Positions 9,674 to 18,001 of a stretch of DNA of 64,000 nucleotides are shown here, piece by piece. Where the stretch lies: positions 62,001 to 126,000 of the forward strand of contig JAFGFU010000014.1 of assembly GCA_016930915.1 (NCBI GenBank), in the 5' to 3' direction. Every line of letters begins with the position of its first letter. Positions within the stretch are counted from its first letter, which is position 1. The DNA is from Campylobacterales bacterium. Its GTDB lineage: Bacteria > Campylobacterota > Campylobacteria > Campylobacterales > Sulfurospirillaceae. The notes beneath the pieces are model-generated. The model worked only from the letters and a program-made list of their open reading frames with translations, did no database searches and had not been told where the DNA came from. The position numbers were made by a program, and so were the translations under genes.

Positions 9674-10379
9674 GATCTCTTTGTGGGGACAGATAAGAGA
9701 AGATTTTTCACAACCTCTTTTACAAGATCCTGCAATTAACTCAAAAGTTGAGCTTTTTTTTAACTATCCAGGTGTTTGGGCATTGGTCAATTACCGTATG
9801 GCACACGCTTTACATGTAAAAGGGTTTCGTACCATAGCTCGAATGATTATGGGCATTTCACAGGTTATAACCAATATTGATATTCACCCAGCATGTAAGA
9901 TTGGACGACGTGTCTTTTTAGACCATGCTTTTGGTGTTGTTATTGGTGAAACAGCCATTGTTGGAGATGATGTACTGATCTATCAAGGGGTTACCTTAGG
10001 CGGAGTAAGTTTGGCACGAGGCATGAAACGTCATCCAACCATTGGCAATAAGACGGTTATTGGCTCAGGGGCAAAAGTCTTAGGGGATATTCACATAGGA
10101 GAAAACTGCCGTATCGGCTCTAACTCTGTGGTGGTTAAAAGCATCCCTGATGACTCAACGGCGGTGGGGATTCCTGCCCGTATTATTGAAAAAGGGCGTG
10201 ATAAAAATCCTATGGCACACAATAAAATTCCCGATATTAATAAAGAACTTTTCATTTATATGTTTAAACGTATCAAAATTTTGGAAGAAGCTGTTTTAAA
10301 GAGCCATCATGATGCCAAAGTCAAAGATGATGAGCTTGAGACCATCTATAAATGTTACCTTGAATCGGTCAAAGAATAA
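9666..10379 (+). CDS. cysE: serine O-acetyltransferase
   Basis: CysE acetylates serine with acetyl-CoA, giving the O-acetylserine used for cysteine synthesis. The 237-residue protein shows left-handed beta-helix hexapeptide repeats from about residue 75 to 175. These include IHPACKIGRRVFLDHAFGVVIGETA with the catalytic His, GVTLGGVSLARGMKRHPTIG, GSGAKVLGDIHIG and the terminal SVVVKSIPDDSTAVGIPARII. The start overlaps speA by 8 bases. A TTACATGTAA copy at 9810 encodes LHVK in ALHVKGF. Confidence 0.95.
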   Translation: MGEISLWGQIREDFSQPLLQDPAINSKVELFFNYPGVWALVNYRMAHALHVKGFRTIARMIMGISQVITNIDIHPACKIGRRVFLDHAFGVVIGETAIVGDDVLIYQGVTLGGVSLARGMKRHPTIGNKTVIGSGAKVLGDIHIGENCRIGSNSVVVKSIPDDSTAVGIPARIIEKGRDKNPMAHNKIPDINKELFIYMFKRIKILEEAVLKSHHDAKVKDDELETIYKCYLESVKE

Positions 10380-10412
10380 AACTTTTTTGGAATCAAATAG
10401 TTAATTTTTCGC

Positions 10413-10418
10413 TATAAT
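10413..10418 (+). promoter_or_regulatory. -10 box of the aspB promoter
   Basis: A perfect TATAAT sits in a T-rich context (TTAATTTTTCGCTATAATC), as is usual for Campylobacterota housekeeping promoters, which often lack a clear -35. It is 31 bases ahead of the aspB ATG. Confidence 0.7.
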
Positions 10419-10448
10419 CTGCACGATATTTTTACAGGGGAAGTCTTC

Positions 10449-11618
10449 ATGTTATCACAAAGAGTTCAAGTTTTATCACCGTCTTTAACGCTAGCCATTA
10501 CGGCATTAGCAAGAGATCTTAAAGCACAAGGGAAAGATATTCTCAGCTTCTCGGCAGGTGAACCCGATTTTGATACACCACAACGTGTTAAAGATGCTGC
10601 AATTGAGGCTATTCAAAATGGTTTCTCAAAATATACTGCTGTTGCAGGTACACCTGAAGTTTTAAAAGCGATTGCTGGTAAGCTTAAGCGTGAAAATAAC
10701 CTTGATTATAAACCGTCTCAAATTGTTGTTAATGTAGGTGCAAAACACTCATTATTCAATATTTTTCAAGCGATTATTGATGAGGGCGATGAAGTTATTA
10801 TTCCTTCTCCTTATTGGGTAACTTACCCTGAAATTGTGAAGTATTCTGGAGGTATCCCTGTTTATATTGAAACAGATGACTCTACGAACTTTAAAATCAC
10901 ACCTGCACAACTTAAAGCAGCGATTACACCTAAAACAAAAGTTCTTTTGTTTAATACTCCTTCAAATCCAACAGGCTCAGTTTATTCAAAAGCGGATTTA
11001 GAAGCGATTGCAGATGTTTTAAAAGGTACAAATATTTTGGTTGTTTCTGATGAAATGTATGAAAAAATTTTATTTGACAATCTTAAGTTTACTTCTGTTG
11101 CTGCTATTAGCGAAGATATGTATAATCGAACCATTACGGTTAATGGTCTTAGCAAATCTGTTGCAATGCCAGGTTGGCGTTTTGGTTATTTAGCGTGTCC
11201 AATTAAAGAAATTGTGGATGCTATTGTAGATCTTCAAGGTCAGAGTACCTCAAATATTAACTCTATTACTCAAAAAGCGGCTATTCCTGCCTTAAATGGG
11301 GATGTGGATGCTGATATTGAAGCGATGCGTGTTGCATTTGAGAGACGTCGTAACATGGCATATGAACTGTTAAGTAACATCCAAGGATTAAGTGTTGTTA
11401 AGCCAGAGGGTGCTTTTTATCTTTATGTTAATACAAAAGCGATTGAAAATGATTCAATGAAATTTTGTTCAAAACTGCTTGAAGAGACAGGTGTTGCTGT
11501 TGTTCCTGGTCTTGGATTTGGAACAGAGGGTTATTTTAGACTCTCTTTTGCAACCGATGATGCTACAATTAAAGAAGGCATTTCACGTATTAAATCTTTT
11601 GTAGAAAACTACAAATAG
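10449..11618 (+). CDS. aspB: aspartate aminotransferase (class I, PLP-dependent)
   Basis: Transfers the amino group between aspartate/oxaloacetate and glutamate/2-oxoglutarate in the cytoplasm. The 389 residues are full length. Motifs are LSFSAGEPDFDTP near 35, SKYTAVAGTPEVLKA, PSPYWVTYPE near 125, NTPSNPTGSVYS near 175 and VSDEMYEKI. The PLP-lysine segment is TVNGLSKSVAMPGWRFGYLA near 235, and RLSFATDDATIKEGISRI ends the protein. AGGGGAAG precedes the ATG and a strong terminator follows. Related prephenate-type aminotransferases share these motifs, so substrate range is inferred from family and synteny. Confidence 0.93.
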   Translation: MLSQRVQVLSPSLTLAITALARDLKAQGKDILSFSAGEPDFDTPQRVKDAAIEAIQNGFSKYTAVAGTPEVLKAIAGKLKRENNLDYKPSQIVVNVGAKHSLFNIFQAIIDEGDEVIIPSPYWVTYPEIVKYSGGIPVYIETDDSTNFKITPAQLKAAITPKTKVLLFNTPSNPTGSVYSKADLEAIADVLKGTNILVVSDEMYEKILFDNLKFTSVAAISEDMYNRTITVNGLSKSVAMPGWRFGYLACPIKEIVDAIVDLQGQSTSNINSITQKAAIPALNGDVDADIEAMRVAFERRRNMAYELLSNIQGLSVVKPEGAFYLYVNTKAIENDSMKFCSKLLEETGVAVVPGLGFGTEGYFRLSFATDDATIKEGISRIKSFVENYK

Positions 11619-11625
11619 CTTTTGA

Positions 11626-11656
11626 GGGTGCCTTTTTTATGGCACCCTTTTCTTTT
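11626..11656 (+). terminator. intrinsic terminator after aspB
   Basis: GGGTGCC at 11626-11632 and GGCACCC at 11641-11647 form a perfect 7-bp stem followed by a T-rich tract, 8 bases after the aspB stop. Confidence 0.88.
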
Positions 11657-11690
11657 TCAAAACTTCTCACAAAAGTCTGATAGCTTTGCT

Positions 11691-11696
11691 ACAATT
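11691..11696 (+). promoter_or_regulatory. probable -10 box for the GltD-like gene
   Basis: TACAAT in the context TTTGCTACAATTT lies about 32 bases ahead of the start codon, just after the aspB terminator. No convincing -35 is seen. Confidence 0.5.
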
Positions 11697-11727
11697 TATA
11701 CACTATTTTTACAGATAAAGGATGTGC

Positions 11728-12924
11728 ATGAACAAATATGTCATCACACTTGCAAATACATGTTTAGGGTGTAAAAAACCTGCGTGTCAAAAAGGGTGCC
11801 CCGTTCAAACCCCAATTCCTGATATGATTCGTCTCTTTTTGGCAGGTGATATTAAAAAAGCAGGACAAATACTATTTGAAAATAATCCACTCTCTGTCAT
11901 TTGCTCTTTGGTCTGTCCTCATGAAAAACATTGTGAAGGGCACTGTATTTTAAATAAAAAAGGTACAGCAGTCAGTGTTGGAAGTATTGAAAATTATATT
12001 TCTGATCTTTACATTAATGATAAACAATTTGAAAGGCCTATTCGCAATGGTCATAAAGTTGCTATTATTGGTAGTGGTCCAGCAGGTATTGCCTTAGCGT
12101 TTATTTTAGCCGCCAAAGGGTATGAGATTACGATGTATGATGCTCATGATAAAATCGGTGGTGTGCTTCGTTATGGAATTCCTGATTTTAGACTCAACAA
12201 AACAATTTTAGATACGCTTGAAACAAAGTTGTCACAGCTTGGAGTTGTTATTCGTCCTAATATTACTATTGGTAAAAATATTACAGTAGGTGATCTTTTC
12301 CGTGATGAATTTAAAGCTGTTTTCATAGGGACGGGAGTTTGGGCACCAAAAAAATTGGGCATCAAAGGTGAGAGTTTAGGTCATGTACATTTTGCGATAG
12401 ATTATCTTAAAAATCCTTCTGTGCATCATTTAGGTAAAAGAGTCGTCGTTTTAGGTGCAGGTAATGTTGCTATGGACGTTGCAAGAACAGCGGTACGCAA
12501 TGGGGCACAAGAAGTGATTGTGATGTATCGTAAAGGCATGGAAGATATTCCTGCATCGCATCATGAAGTCGAATGTGCTAAAATTGATGGTGTAAAATTT
12601 GATCTTTATAAACAACCCATTGAAATTACAGAGAATGGCGTAAAATATCGCACAACAAATGAAGAGCAAGCAGAAGGTCTTTTTGAAGCAGATTCTATTT
12701 TGATAGCCATTAGCCAAACCGCAAAGGATAATATTATTCAAGGGGCTAGAGAAATTGAAGTTGATGGAAAAGGCTTAGTGATTACAGATGAAAGTGGTAG
12801 AACGACGATGAATGGTGTCTTTGCCTCTGGAGATGTCGTCACAGGAGCTCGAACAGTAGTTGAAGCAGTTGCCTTTTCTAAACGAGTGGGTATTGCAATT
12901 GAGGAGTATATCTCTTCATTGTAA
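11728..12924 (+). CDS. GltD-like NAD(P)/FAD oxidoreductase with N-terminal Fe-S domain
   Basis: The protein (398 residues) resembles the small subunit of glutamate synthase and the related FeS-FAD subunits that pass electrons between NAD(P)H and a partner. The N-terminal cysteines CLGCKKPACQKGCPVQ and CSLVCPHEKHCEGHC fit the two 4Fe-4S clusters of that domain. An FAD motif VAIIGSGPAGIALAF lies near 110 and an NAD(P) motif VVLGAGNVAMDVARTA near 245. GVFASGDVVTGARTVVEAVA closes the FAD site. No gltB-like large subunit is adjacent, so calling it GltD would overreach. The ATG at 11728 has better spacing from AAAGGA than the one at 11722. Confidence 0.85.
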   Translation: MNKYVITLANTCLGCKKPACQKGCPVQTPIPDMIRLFLAGDIKKAGQILFENNPLSVICSLVCPHEKHCEGHCILNKKGTAVSVGSIENYISDLYINDKQFERPIRNGHKVAIIGSGPAGIALAFILAAKGYEITMYDAHDKIGGVLRYGIPDFRLNKTILDTLETKLSQLGVVIRPNITIGKNITVGDLFRDEFKAVFIGTGVWAPKKLGIKGESLGHVHFAIDYLKNPSVHHLGKRVVVLGAGNVAMDVARTAVRNGAQEVIVMYRKGMEDIPASHHEVECAKIDGVKFDLYKQPIEITENGVKYRTTNEEQAEGLFEADSILIAISQTAKDNIIQGAREIEVDGKGLVITDESGRTTMNGVFASGDVVTGARTVVEAVAFSKRVGIAIEEYISSL

Positions 12925-12930
12925 TTTTAA

Positions 12931-12972
12931 AAAGGGTTTTACATGTAAGAATCTTTACATGTAAAACCCTTT
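12931..12972. terminator. bidirectional hairpin built from two inverted TTACATGTAA copies
   Basis: Arms 12931-12948 and 12955-12972 are perfectly complementary over 18 bases with a 6-base loop. Each arm ends in a TTACATGTAA palindrome. The hairpin lies between convergent genes, with A- and T-runs at either side, so it can end transcription in both directions. Confidence 0.8.
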
Positions 12973-12975
12973 GGA

Positions 12976-13221
12976 TTATTTTGATTCTGCGTTAAAACGT
13001 TCTTTTGCTTCTTTAAGTGCATTGATAAGTTCATCTACATTTTCATAAGGAATATGTGCTTTCCAATCAGGTTCTTGTGCATTGTTTTTTAATGAAATAC
13101 CAATGCTTACGACAGGAAAGGATCCATTACCATACGGCTCTTCTAAATGTGAAACAGAGATCATACCATTTTTAGTTCCTGCTAATGAAAATTTAGCCAG
13201 TATTGTATTTTTACCACCCAT
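12976..13221 (-). CDS. conserved small protein of unknown function
   Basis: 81 residues, beginning MGGKNTILAKFSLAGTKNG and ending in a charged helix (VDELINALKEAKERFNAESK). No signal peptide, membrane segment or cysteine is seen. The centre (HLEEPYGNGSFPVVSIGISL) looks like beta strands. It lies 14 bases downstream of lpxD on the same strand and probably shares its transcript. The composition is typical of its neighbours, so it looks like a real gene, but I do not recognise the family. Confidence 0.75.
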   Translation of the reverse strand: MGGKNTILAKFSLAGTKNGMISVSHLEEPYGNGSFPVVSIGISLKNNAQEPDWKAHIPYENVDELINALKEAKERFNAESK

Positions 13222-13235
13222 TATTTTATGTCCTT

Positions 13236-14189
13236 TTAATTCTTTTTAAAAAATCGAGCAAGTTTAGCGTTGTTTTTTAACCATTCACTTTGTAATGTAA
13301 GGGGAAATCCACCGTAAACTTTTCCACCTTCAATTGATTTTGAAACGCCACCACGTGCGGCAATTGTTGCAAAATCACCAATTTCTAAATGTCCAGCAGT
13401 AGCACTCTGCCCTCCCATAACCACATTCCGTCCAAGTTTACTTGAGCCAGCCAAACCTGATTGCGCCACCATAATACAATATTGTCCTATCTCACAGTTA
13501 TGCCCAATTTGAACAAGGTTGTCTATTTTTGTCCCTTTTCTTATAATGGTTGAACCAAAAACAGCACGATCAATGGTACTGTTTGCTCCAATTTCTACTT
13601 CTTCTTCAAGAATCACATTGCCATGATGGTAAATTTTGACGTGCTCGCCTATCTTTGTATGGGCATATCCAAACCCATCACTTCCAATAATTGCTCCTGC
13701 TTGAATGATGCAAGAATCTCCAATGATAGCGTTGTCATAAATAACAACATTTGGATAAATGGTTACATTTTTGCCAATACGTACATTGGAGCCAATAGTC
13801 ACATTGGGCATAATATAACTCCCCTCTTCTACGATGCTACCACTACCAATAACTACATTTTGTGCTAGATGCACTTCTTGAGAAATTGTAGCGGGCATTG
13901 AGGTTTCAAAAGGTTTATGTGCAAAAAGTTTACTTGCATATGCCATACTCAGATAAGGATTTTCACTTAAAATAACTTGAGAGTCTTCTGGAACAAAACT
14001 TTGAAATTCAGGGGTAACAATGATTGCCCCTGCTTTGGTTGTTTTTAAATCTTCTAATAGTTTTTTATCTGAGAAAAAAGAGATATGTGATGGGGTTGCT
14101 TCTTTTAAGGGTGCAAACGAGATGACCTCACAGTCATGACCATCAAATGTTAAATGCATAGTTTGTGCTAAAAAACTAAGTTTCATCAT
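13236..14189 (-). CDS. lpxD: UDP-3-O-acylglucosamine N-acyltransferase
   Basis: LpxD adds the second hydroxyacyl chain in lipid A synthesis. The 317 residues have the N-terminal uridine-binding domain (HISFFSDKKLLEDLKTTKAGAIIV near 30-60). A long run of hexapeptide repeats follows from about 100 to 270 (VVIGSGSIVEEGSYI, IGSDGFGYAH). The catalytic His is in KIYHHGNVILEEEVEIG near 190, and NLVQIGHNCEIGQYC and the C-terminal helix follow. The start overlaps the ilvH stop by one base, an arrangement also seen in Campylobacter. Confidence 0.96.
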   Translation of the reverse strand: MMKLSFLAQTMHLTFDGHDCEVISFAPLKEATPSHISFFSDKKLLEDLKTTKAGAIIVTPEFQSFVPEDSQVILSENPYLSMAYASKLFAHKPFETSMPATISQEVHLAQNVVIGSGSIVEEGSYIMPNVTIGSNVRIGKNVTIYPNVVIYDNAIIGDSCIIQAGAIIGSDGFGYAHTKIGEHVKIYHHGNVILEEEVEIGANSTIDRAVFGSTIIRKGTKIDNLVQIGHNCEIGQYCIMVAQSGLAGSSKLGRNVVMGGQSATAGHLEIGDFATIAARGGVSKSIEGGKVYGGFPLTLQSEWLKNNAKLARFFKKN

Positions 14190-14659
14190 TACATATCCAA
14201 CGCGACAGAACCACTTCTAACGATGTCTGTGGGATTGTATTTCTTAACGGCTTTTAAAAAGTTATCAATACGGTCATAATCATCTGCAACCATGACCACT
14301 ATAAACTCCTCACCACTACTTGCAATGGTTCCATTATAAGCCTTCAACATGGCATCAAGTCCATTAAAGTCTTCATTAAGAGGAATTTTAACAAGGGCTA
14401 ATTCTTTTTCAACAAATTGACCAGACTCAATAACTTTATACGTTGGAATAAGCTTATGCAATTGTTTGACAATTTGCTCTAACACAGGGGCGTTCCCTGA
14501 TGTTACAATGGTCAAACGGGAGAGATTTGTTTTAGGAATAGGTGCAACAGTTAGAGAGTCAATATTATACCCACGACCTGCAAAAAGCCCAGAAATACGT
14601 GATAAAACACCATCTTCATTTAGAACAATAACCGATAAAACGCGTCTTATATGTTCCAT
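14189..14659 (-). CDS. ilvH: acetolactate synthase small (regulatory) subunit
   Basis: The regulatory subunit of the first common enzyme of valine, leucine and isoleucine synthesis. It activates IlvI and carries the valine feedback site. The 156 residues open RRVLSVIVLNEDGVLSRISGLFAGRGYNIDSL, the ACT domain with the glycines that bind valine. The second half (LVKIPLNEDFNGLDAMLKAYNG to DIVRSGSVALDM) is the usual C-terminal ALS domain. ilvI lies 3 bases upstream. Confidence 0.96.
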   Translation of the reverse strand: MEHIRRVLSVIVLNEDGVLSRISGLFAGRGYNIDSLTVAPIPKTNLSRLTIVTSGNAPVLEQIVKQLHKLIPTYKVIESGQFVEKELALVKIPLNEDFNGLDAMLKAYNGTIASSGEEFIVVMVADDYDRIDNFLKAVKKYNPTDIVRSGSVALDM

Positions 14660-14662
14660 CGT

Positions 14663-16354
14663 TTACTCCTTATACTCAAGCATCATGTTGTACAACGTTC
14701 CACCTGCTGGAACCATTGGTAAAACATTTTCAAAACGATCAACGTTAACATCAATCATACAAACAGTGTTTGAAGCGACAGCTTCTTCAAGCGCTTTATC
14801 AAACTCTTCTTTACTTTTAACCCTAAATCCTCGCCCACCAAAACTCTCAACTAATTTTACAAAATCAGGTTGCATTGTTAAATCTGTGGATGAGTAACGT
14901 TTATCATAGAAAAAGGTTTGCCATTGACGTACCATTCCTAAAAACTGGTTATTTAAAATAACATTAATGACAGGAATTTGACTCTCAACAGCAGTCATAA
15001 GTTCTTGAATGTTCATTAAAATAGAACCATCACCTGTAAAATTAATAACCGTCTTTTCAGGCATAGCCACTTTAGCACCAAGTGCTGCTGGAAGTCCATA
15101 CCCCATAGTTCCCAAACCACCGCTGGTAAGCCATTGTCTAGGATAAGAGAACGGATAAAATTGGGCTGACCACATTTGGTGTTGTCCAACATCAGTACAA
15201 ATAAGAGCTTTATCACCCAAAAGTTCACCCACACGCTCAATCGCCCATTGTGGCTTAATCACTTCATTGGAATCTTCATATTTGAGTGGATGAATTTCGT
15301 TATAACGATTTAAAAGGTCGCGCCATGGTTTGTATCTATCCGCTTCAACATGCTCTTTGGCTAAAGGAATCATGGCTTCAATAACATTTTTTAAATCACC
15401 TACAATAGGATAATCAATAGGGACAATTTTTCCAATGCTACTAGGGTCAATATCAATATGAATAATTTTAGCATGTTTGGCGAATTCGCTGAGCTTTCCT
15501 GTAACCCTATCGTCAAAACGTGAACCAAACGCAATCATTAAATCAGCTTCACTCATTGCCATGTTGGCACTGTAACAACCGTGCATACCTAACATGCCAA
15601 GAAGCAGTGGATTTTCATGACCCATAACACCTCGTGCCATTAAGGTTTCAACGGCTGGAATGCCACAAATTTTAGCAAATTCCCTTACCTCTTCAGCGGC
15701 ATTTGAGTTAATGGCACCACCACCAATGTACAAAACAGGACGTTTTGATGCAACAATGGCTTCAATTGCCTTCTTGATTTGACGAGGATTACCTTTGTAG
15801 GTTGGTTTATACGTTTGCATTTTAATTTCAGCTGGATAAGCAAAATGACCGATTTGAGCCGTGACATCTTTAGGAATATCGACATGAACAGGGCCTGGTC
15901 TGCCACTACGTGCAATATAAAAGGCTTCCTTTAAAATACGTGGTAAATCTTTCACGTCTTTAACTAAGTAATTGTGTTTAACACACGGGCGACTAATACC
16001 TACTGCATCAATCTCTTGAAACGCATCCGTTCCAATCATACTAATAGGAACTTGACCGCTAATGACTACCATAGGAATAGAATCCATATATGCCGTAGCA
16101 AGTCCTGTTACAGCATTGGTAAAACCAGGACCACTGGTAACAAAAGCAACCCCTACTTCTCCACTGGCTCTTGCATAGCCATCGGCTGCGTGAATCGCTG
16201 CTTGTTCGTGCCTTGTTAAAATATGTTTAAAATGGTTTTGTTTATACACTTCATCATAAACATTCATAATCGCACCACCAGGATAGCCAAAGACGACGCT
16301 GACATTCTCCTTACGTAGTGCTTCTATGACCATTTGGGAACCGCTTAACTCCAT
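14663..16354 (-). CDS. ilvI: acetolactate synthase large (catalytic) subunit
   Basis: A ThDP-dependent enzyme condensing pyruvate to acetolactate or acetohydroxybutyrate. The 563 residues start MELSGSQMVIEALRKENV. Visible are VFGYPGGAIMNVYDE, the ThDP glutamate in TRHEQAAIHAADGYARASG near 50, and the FAD-binding centre. The ThDP/Mg motif is GDGSILMNIQELMTA then NNQFLGMVRQW near 430-465. The ATG at 16354 has AGGAGAGG in front. The open frame upstream to 16417 is leader sequence containing a hairpin. ilvH follows by 3 bases. Confidence 0.96.
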   Translation of the reverse strand: MELSGSQMVIEALRKENVSVVFGYPGGAIMNVYDEVYKQNHFKHILTRHEQAAIHAADGYARASGEVGVAFVTSGPGFTNAVTGLATAYMDSIPMVVISGQVPISMIGTDAFQEIDAVGISRPCVKHNYLVKDVKDLPRILKEAFYIARSGRPGPVHVDIPKDVTAQIGHFAYPAEIKMQTYKPTYKGNPRQIKKAIEAIVASKRPVLYIGGGAINSNAAEEVREFAKICGIPAVETLMARGVMGHENPLLLGMLGMHGCYSANMAMSEADLMIAFGSRFDDRVTGKLSEFAKHAKIIHIDIDPSSIGKIVPIDYPIVGDLKNVIEAMIPLAKEHVEADRYKPWRDLLNRYNEIHPLKYEDSNEVIKPQWAIERVGELLGDKALICTDVGQHQMWSAQFYPFSYPRQWLTSGGLGTMGYGLPAALGAKVAMPEKTVINFTGDGSILMNIQELMTAVESQIPVINVILNNQFLGMVRQWQTFFYDKRYSSTDLTMQPDFVKLVESFGGRGFRVKSKEEFDKALEEAVASNTVCMIDVNVDRFENVLPMVPAGGTLYNMMLEYKE

Positions 16355-16588
16355 GACCTCTCCTTTCATATTTTTAATAACGGTTTTTGAGCAAAGCTCA
16401 AAAAACCTACGTTGCACTTGGCGCTAAAGCTTGCCTCTTATGAGGCAGAATGTTTTACATGTAACGCAAGGCTCAAATACCTAGCATCTTGTACCCAAAC
16501 TTACCCATATCTTTACATGTAAAAAACTATAAAGTAAATTTTTTACCTTTTGTAGCATTTACGGTCTGTAAAAAAGTGGCTTATTATA
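16355..16588 (-). promoter_or_regulatory. ilvI promoter and structured leader
   Basis: On the minus strand a perfect -10 TATAAT lies at 16588-16583, giving a leader of about 220 bases. The leader holds two TTACATGTAA copies (16513, 16455), a TGCCTC/GAGGCA hairpin (16432-16447), and a stem of GGTTTTTTGAGC with GCTCAAAAACC (16407-16382) just before the ribosome site. A near copy of the 5' arm lies at 16481-16471, so two pairings compete. A 25-codon frame starting around 16560 is rich in Leu and Val but has no ribosome site. This accounts for the gene-free stretch upstream of ilvI. Confidence 0.5.
16455..16522. repeat. two TTACATGTAA palindromes in the ilvI leader
   Basis: Exact copies at 16455-16464 and 16513-16522, 48 bases apart. 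They are members of the window-wide repeat family described under findings. Confidence 0.9.
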
Positions 16589-16669
16589 GCAAAGAAACAT
16601 TAAACTTCTTGCACAATATGCCCTAAATGGCGTCTCTTCCCTCTTCTTTCTGTTTCTTTTTGAAAAAAA

Positions 16670-17563
16670 TCAAGAGAGACAATGTGCCAAAGCGACGCCT
16701 TCACGCAAGCCATCATCAATGACAATACAACGCTTAAAGCCCAATTTTTGCATAATTGCTTTGACAATTAAAATGCCTACAACCACCAAATCACGGCGAT
16801 TTGTTCCCGTAAACCGTTCTGCCTCTGCTTCGCCCAGTCTTATAAGTTGCGTATAAGCTTGATCAAAATCTTTTACATGTAAGATCTTGCCGTTGATTAC
16901 AGAAGCATCATAATGTGCATAATCAAGCCCTTCTAAAAAAGCAGCGACTGTTGTGGGCGTTCCTGCTGTTGTTACTAATTGTAAATAATGTTTCGGTATA
17001 GAGGGAAAATGAACTAGAAAAGAATCAATTGTATTCACAATGCGTGTTACATTTTGTTCAATATTTTCTTTATATTGTTCTGCAACACTAATAATGCCAA
17101 AAGGGAAACTGCACGTGTGTTTCTTGCCATTTTGAGAAAAAACGAATTCTGTTGAACCACCACCCAAATCAAATAAAACATATGTATGAGAAGTAAATCC
17201 TTCTCTTTTTAGTGCATGTTCAATTGCTAAAGAGGTAAAGTTGGCTTCTTTTTCACCTGAAATAATTTCAAAATCAAGTCCAAAACGACGTTTTATCTCT
17301 TTTAAAATAGAGGGAGCATTGTGTGCAACACGCATGGCTTGGGTTGTAACACAGACACATTTCTCATGCGTAAAATCAAAAAGCCTAGAGGCTTCTTCAA
17401 GTGCTTGAAAAATGGCATTTTGTGAACTTTCACAAATCATTTGGTTGAGATGTAAGTCTTTAGCTGTGCGTACAATTTTTTCATATGTTCTTATTTTTTT
17501 CTTGCTTTTACAATCCATTTGTACAATACGTAAGGTATTTGACCCTAAATCACAAGCGATCAT
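16670..17563 (-). CDS. Ppx/GppA family phosphatase
   Basis: An exopolyphosphatase or pppGpp phosphohydrolase acting on polyphosphate or stringent-response nucleotides. The 297 residues show the ASKHA phosphate-binding motifs ACDLGSNTLRIVQMD at the N-terminus and VLFDLGGGSTEFVFS near 130. The conserved acidic ISGEKEA lies near 95. It lacks the C-terminal HD-like domain of the E. coli enzymes, as is normal for the shorter Campylobacterota forms. I cannot decide between Ppx and GppA activity. A small membrane protein gene lies 11 bases upstream on the same strand. Confidence 0.88.
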   Translation of the reverse strand: MIACDLGSNTLRIVQMDCKSKKKIRTYEKIVRTAKDLHLNQMICESSQNAIFQALEEASRLFDFTHEKCVCVTTQAMRVAHNAPSILKEIKRRFGLDFEIISGEKEANFTSLAIEHALKREGFTSHTYVLFDLGGGSTEFVFSQNGKKHTCSFPFGIISVAEQYKENIEQNVTRIVNTIDSFLVHFPSIPKHYLQLVTTAGTPTTVAAFLEGLDYAHYDASVINGKILHVKDFDQAYTQLIRLGEAEAERFTGTNRRDLVVVGILIVKAIMQKLGFKRCIVIDDGLREGVALAHCLS

Positions 17564-17574
17564 AAATCTATCTT

Positions 17575-17799
17575 CTATCGAATGCGTTTGGTAAATAGTT
17601 TAATAACGCCATGTATAACCATACGAATTAAGCCAACAATTAGATAAACAATAAGTGTATAAAGCAGTGGATGGTAAGGCATGTGGTGGGTTGCTAAATG
17701 TTTAAAATGTTCAATAGGATGGGATGCCCATTGATTCATATGCATGCCCAATGCTAAAAAAACAAACAACAAAATAAAAATGACACTCTCTTTTTTCAT
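17575..17799 (-). CDS. small two-helix membrane protein of unknown function
   Basis: 74 residues with two hydrophobic segments (SVIFILLFVFLALGMHM and LLYTLIVYLIVGLIRMVIHG). They are joined by a histidine-rich linker (HPIEHFKHLATHHMPYHP) and followed by a basic tail (KLFTKRIR). The linker could face the periplasm and bind metal, but that is speculation. It is co-oriented with the Ppx/GppA gene and 11 bases upstream of it. Confidence 0.72.
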   Translation of the reverse strand: MKKESVIFILLFVFLALGMHMNQWASHPIEHFKHLATHHMPYHPLLYTLIVYLIVGLIRMVIHGVIKLFTKRIR

Positions 17800-17920
17800 C
17801 AGGTTTCACTTTTTGAGAAATAAAAGATGATTCTAAGAAAATAAAACTTAAGAGTAGGTTTTGTTCATGTTACATAATTGTAGTTTTTTCAGAAAACTAT
17901 AAACAAGTAAAATTCTTAAG

Positions 17921-17926
17921 TATAAT
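17921..17926 (+). promoter_or_regulatory. -10 box ahead of the sulfide:quinone oxidoreductase gene
   Basis: TATAAT lies 75 bases before the start codon. No regular -35 is visible. An imperfect inverted repeat (AGTTTTTTCAGAAAACT, 17882-17898) precedes it. Confidence 0.5.
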
Positions 17927-18001
17927 TTCACTTAACAAGGAAAACCTCAGATTATTGGAAGTAGAATGGGGGAATAATCAACAAAAAAGGACGGGTAATC
18001 T

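Noticed and set aside
16483-16560. A 25-codon Leu/Val-rich leader peptide before ilvI as a firm gene call
   Set aside because: It lacks a ribosome binding site. I mention it only as possible support for the attenuation idea.
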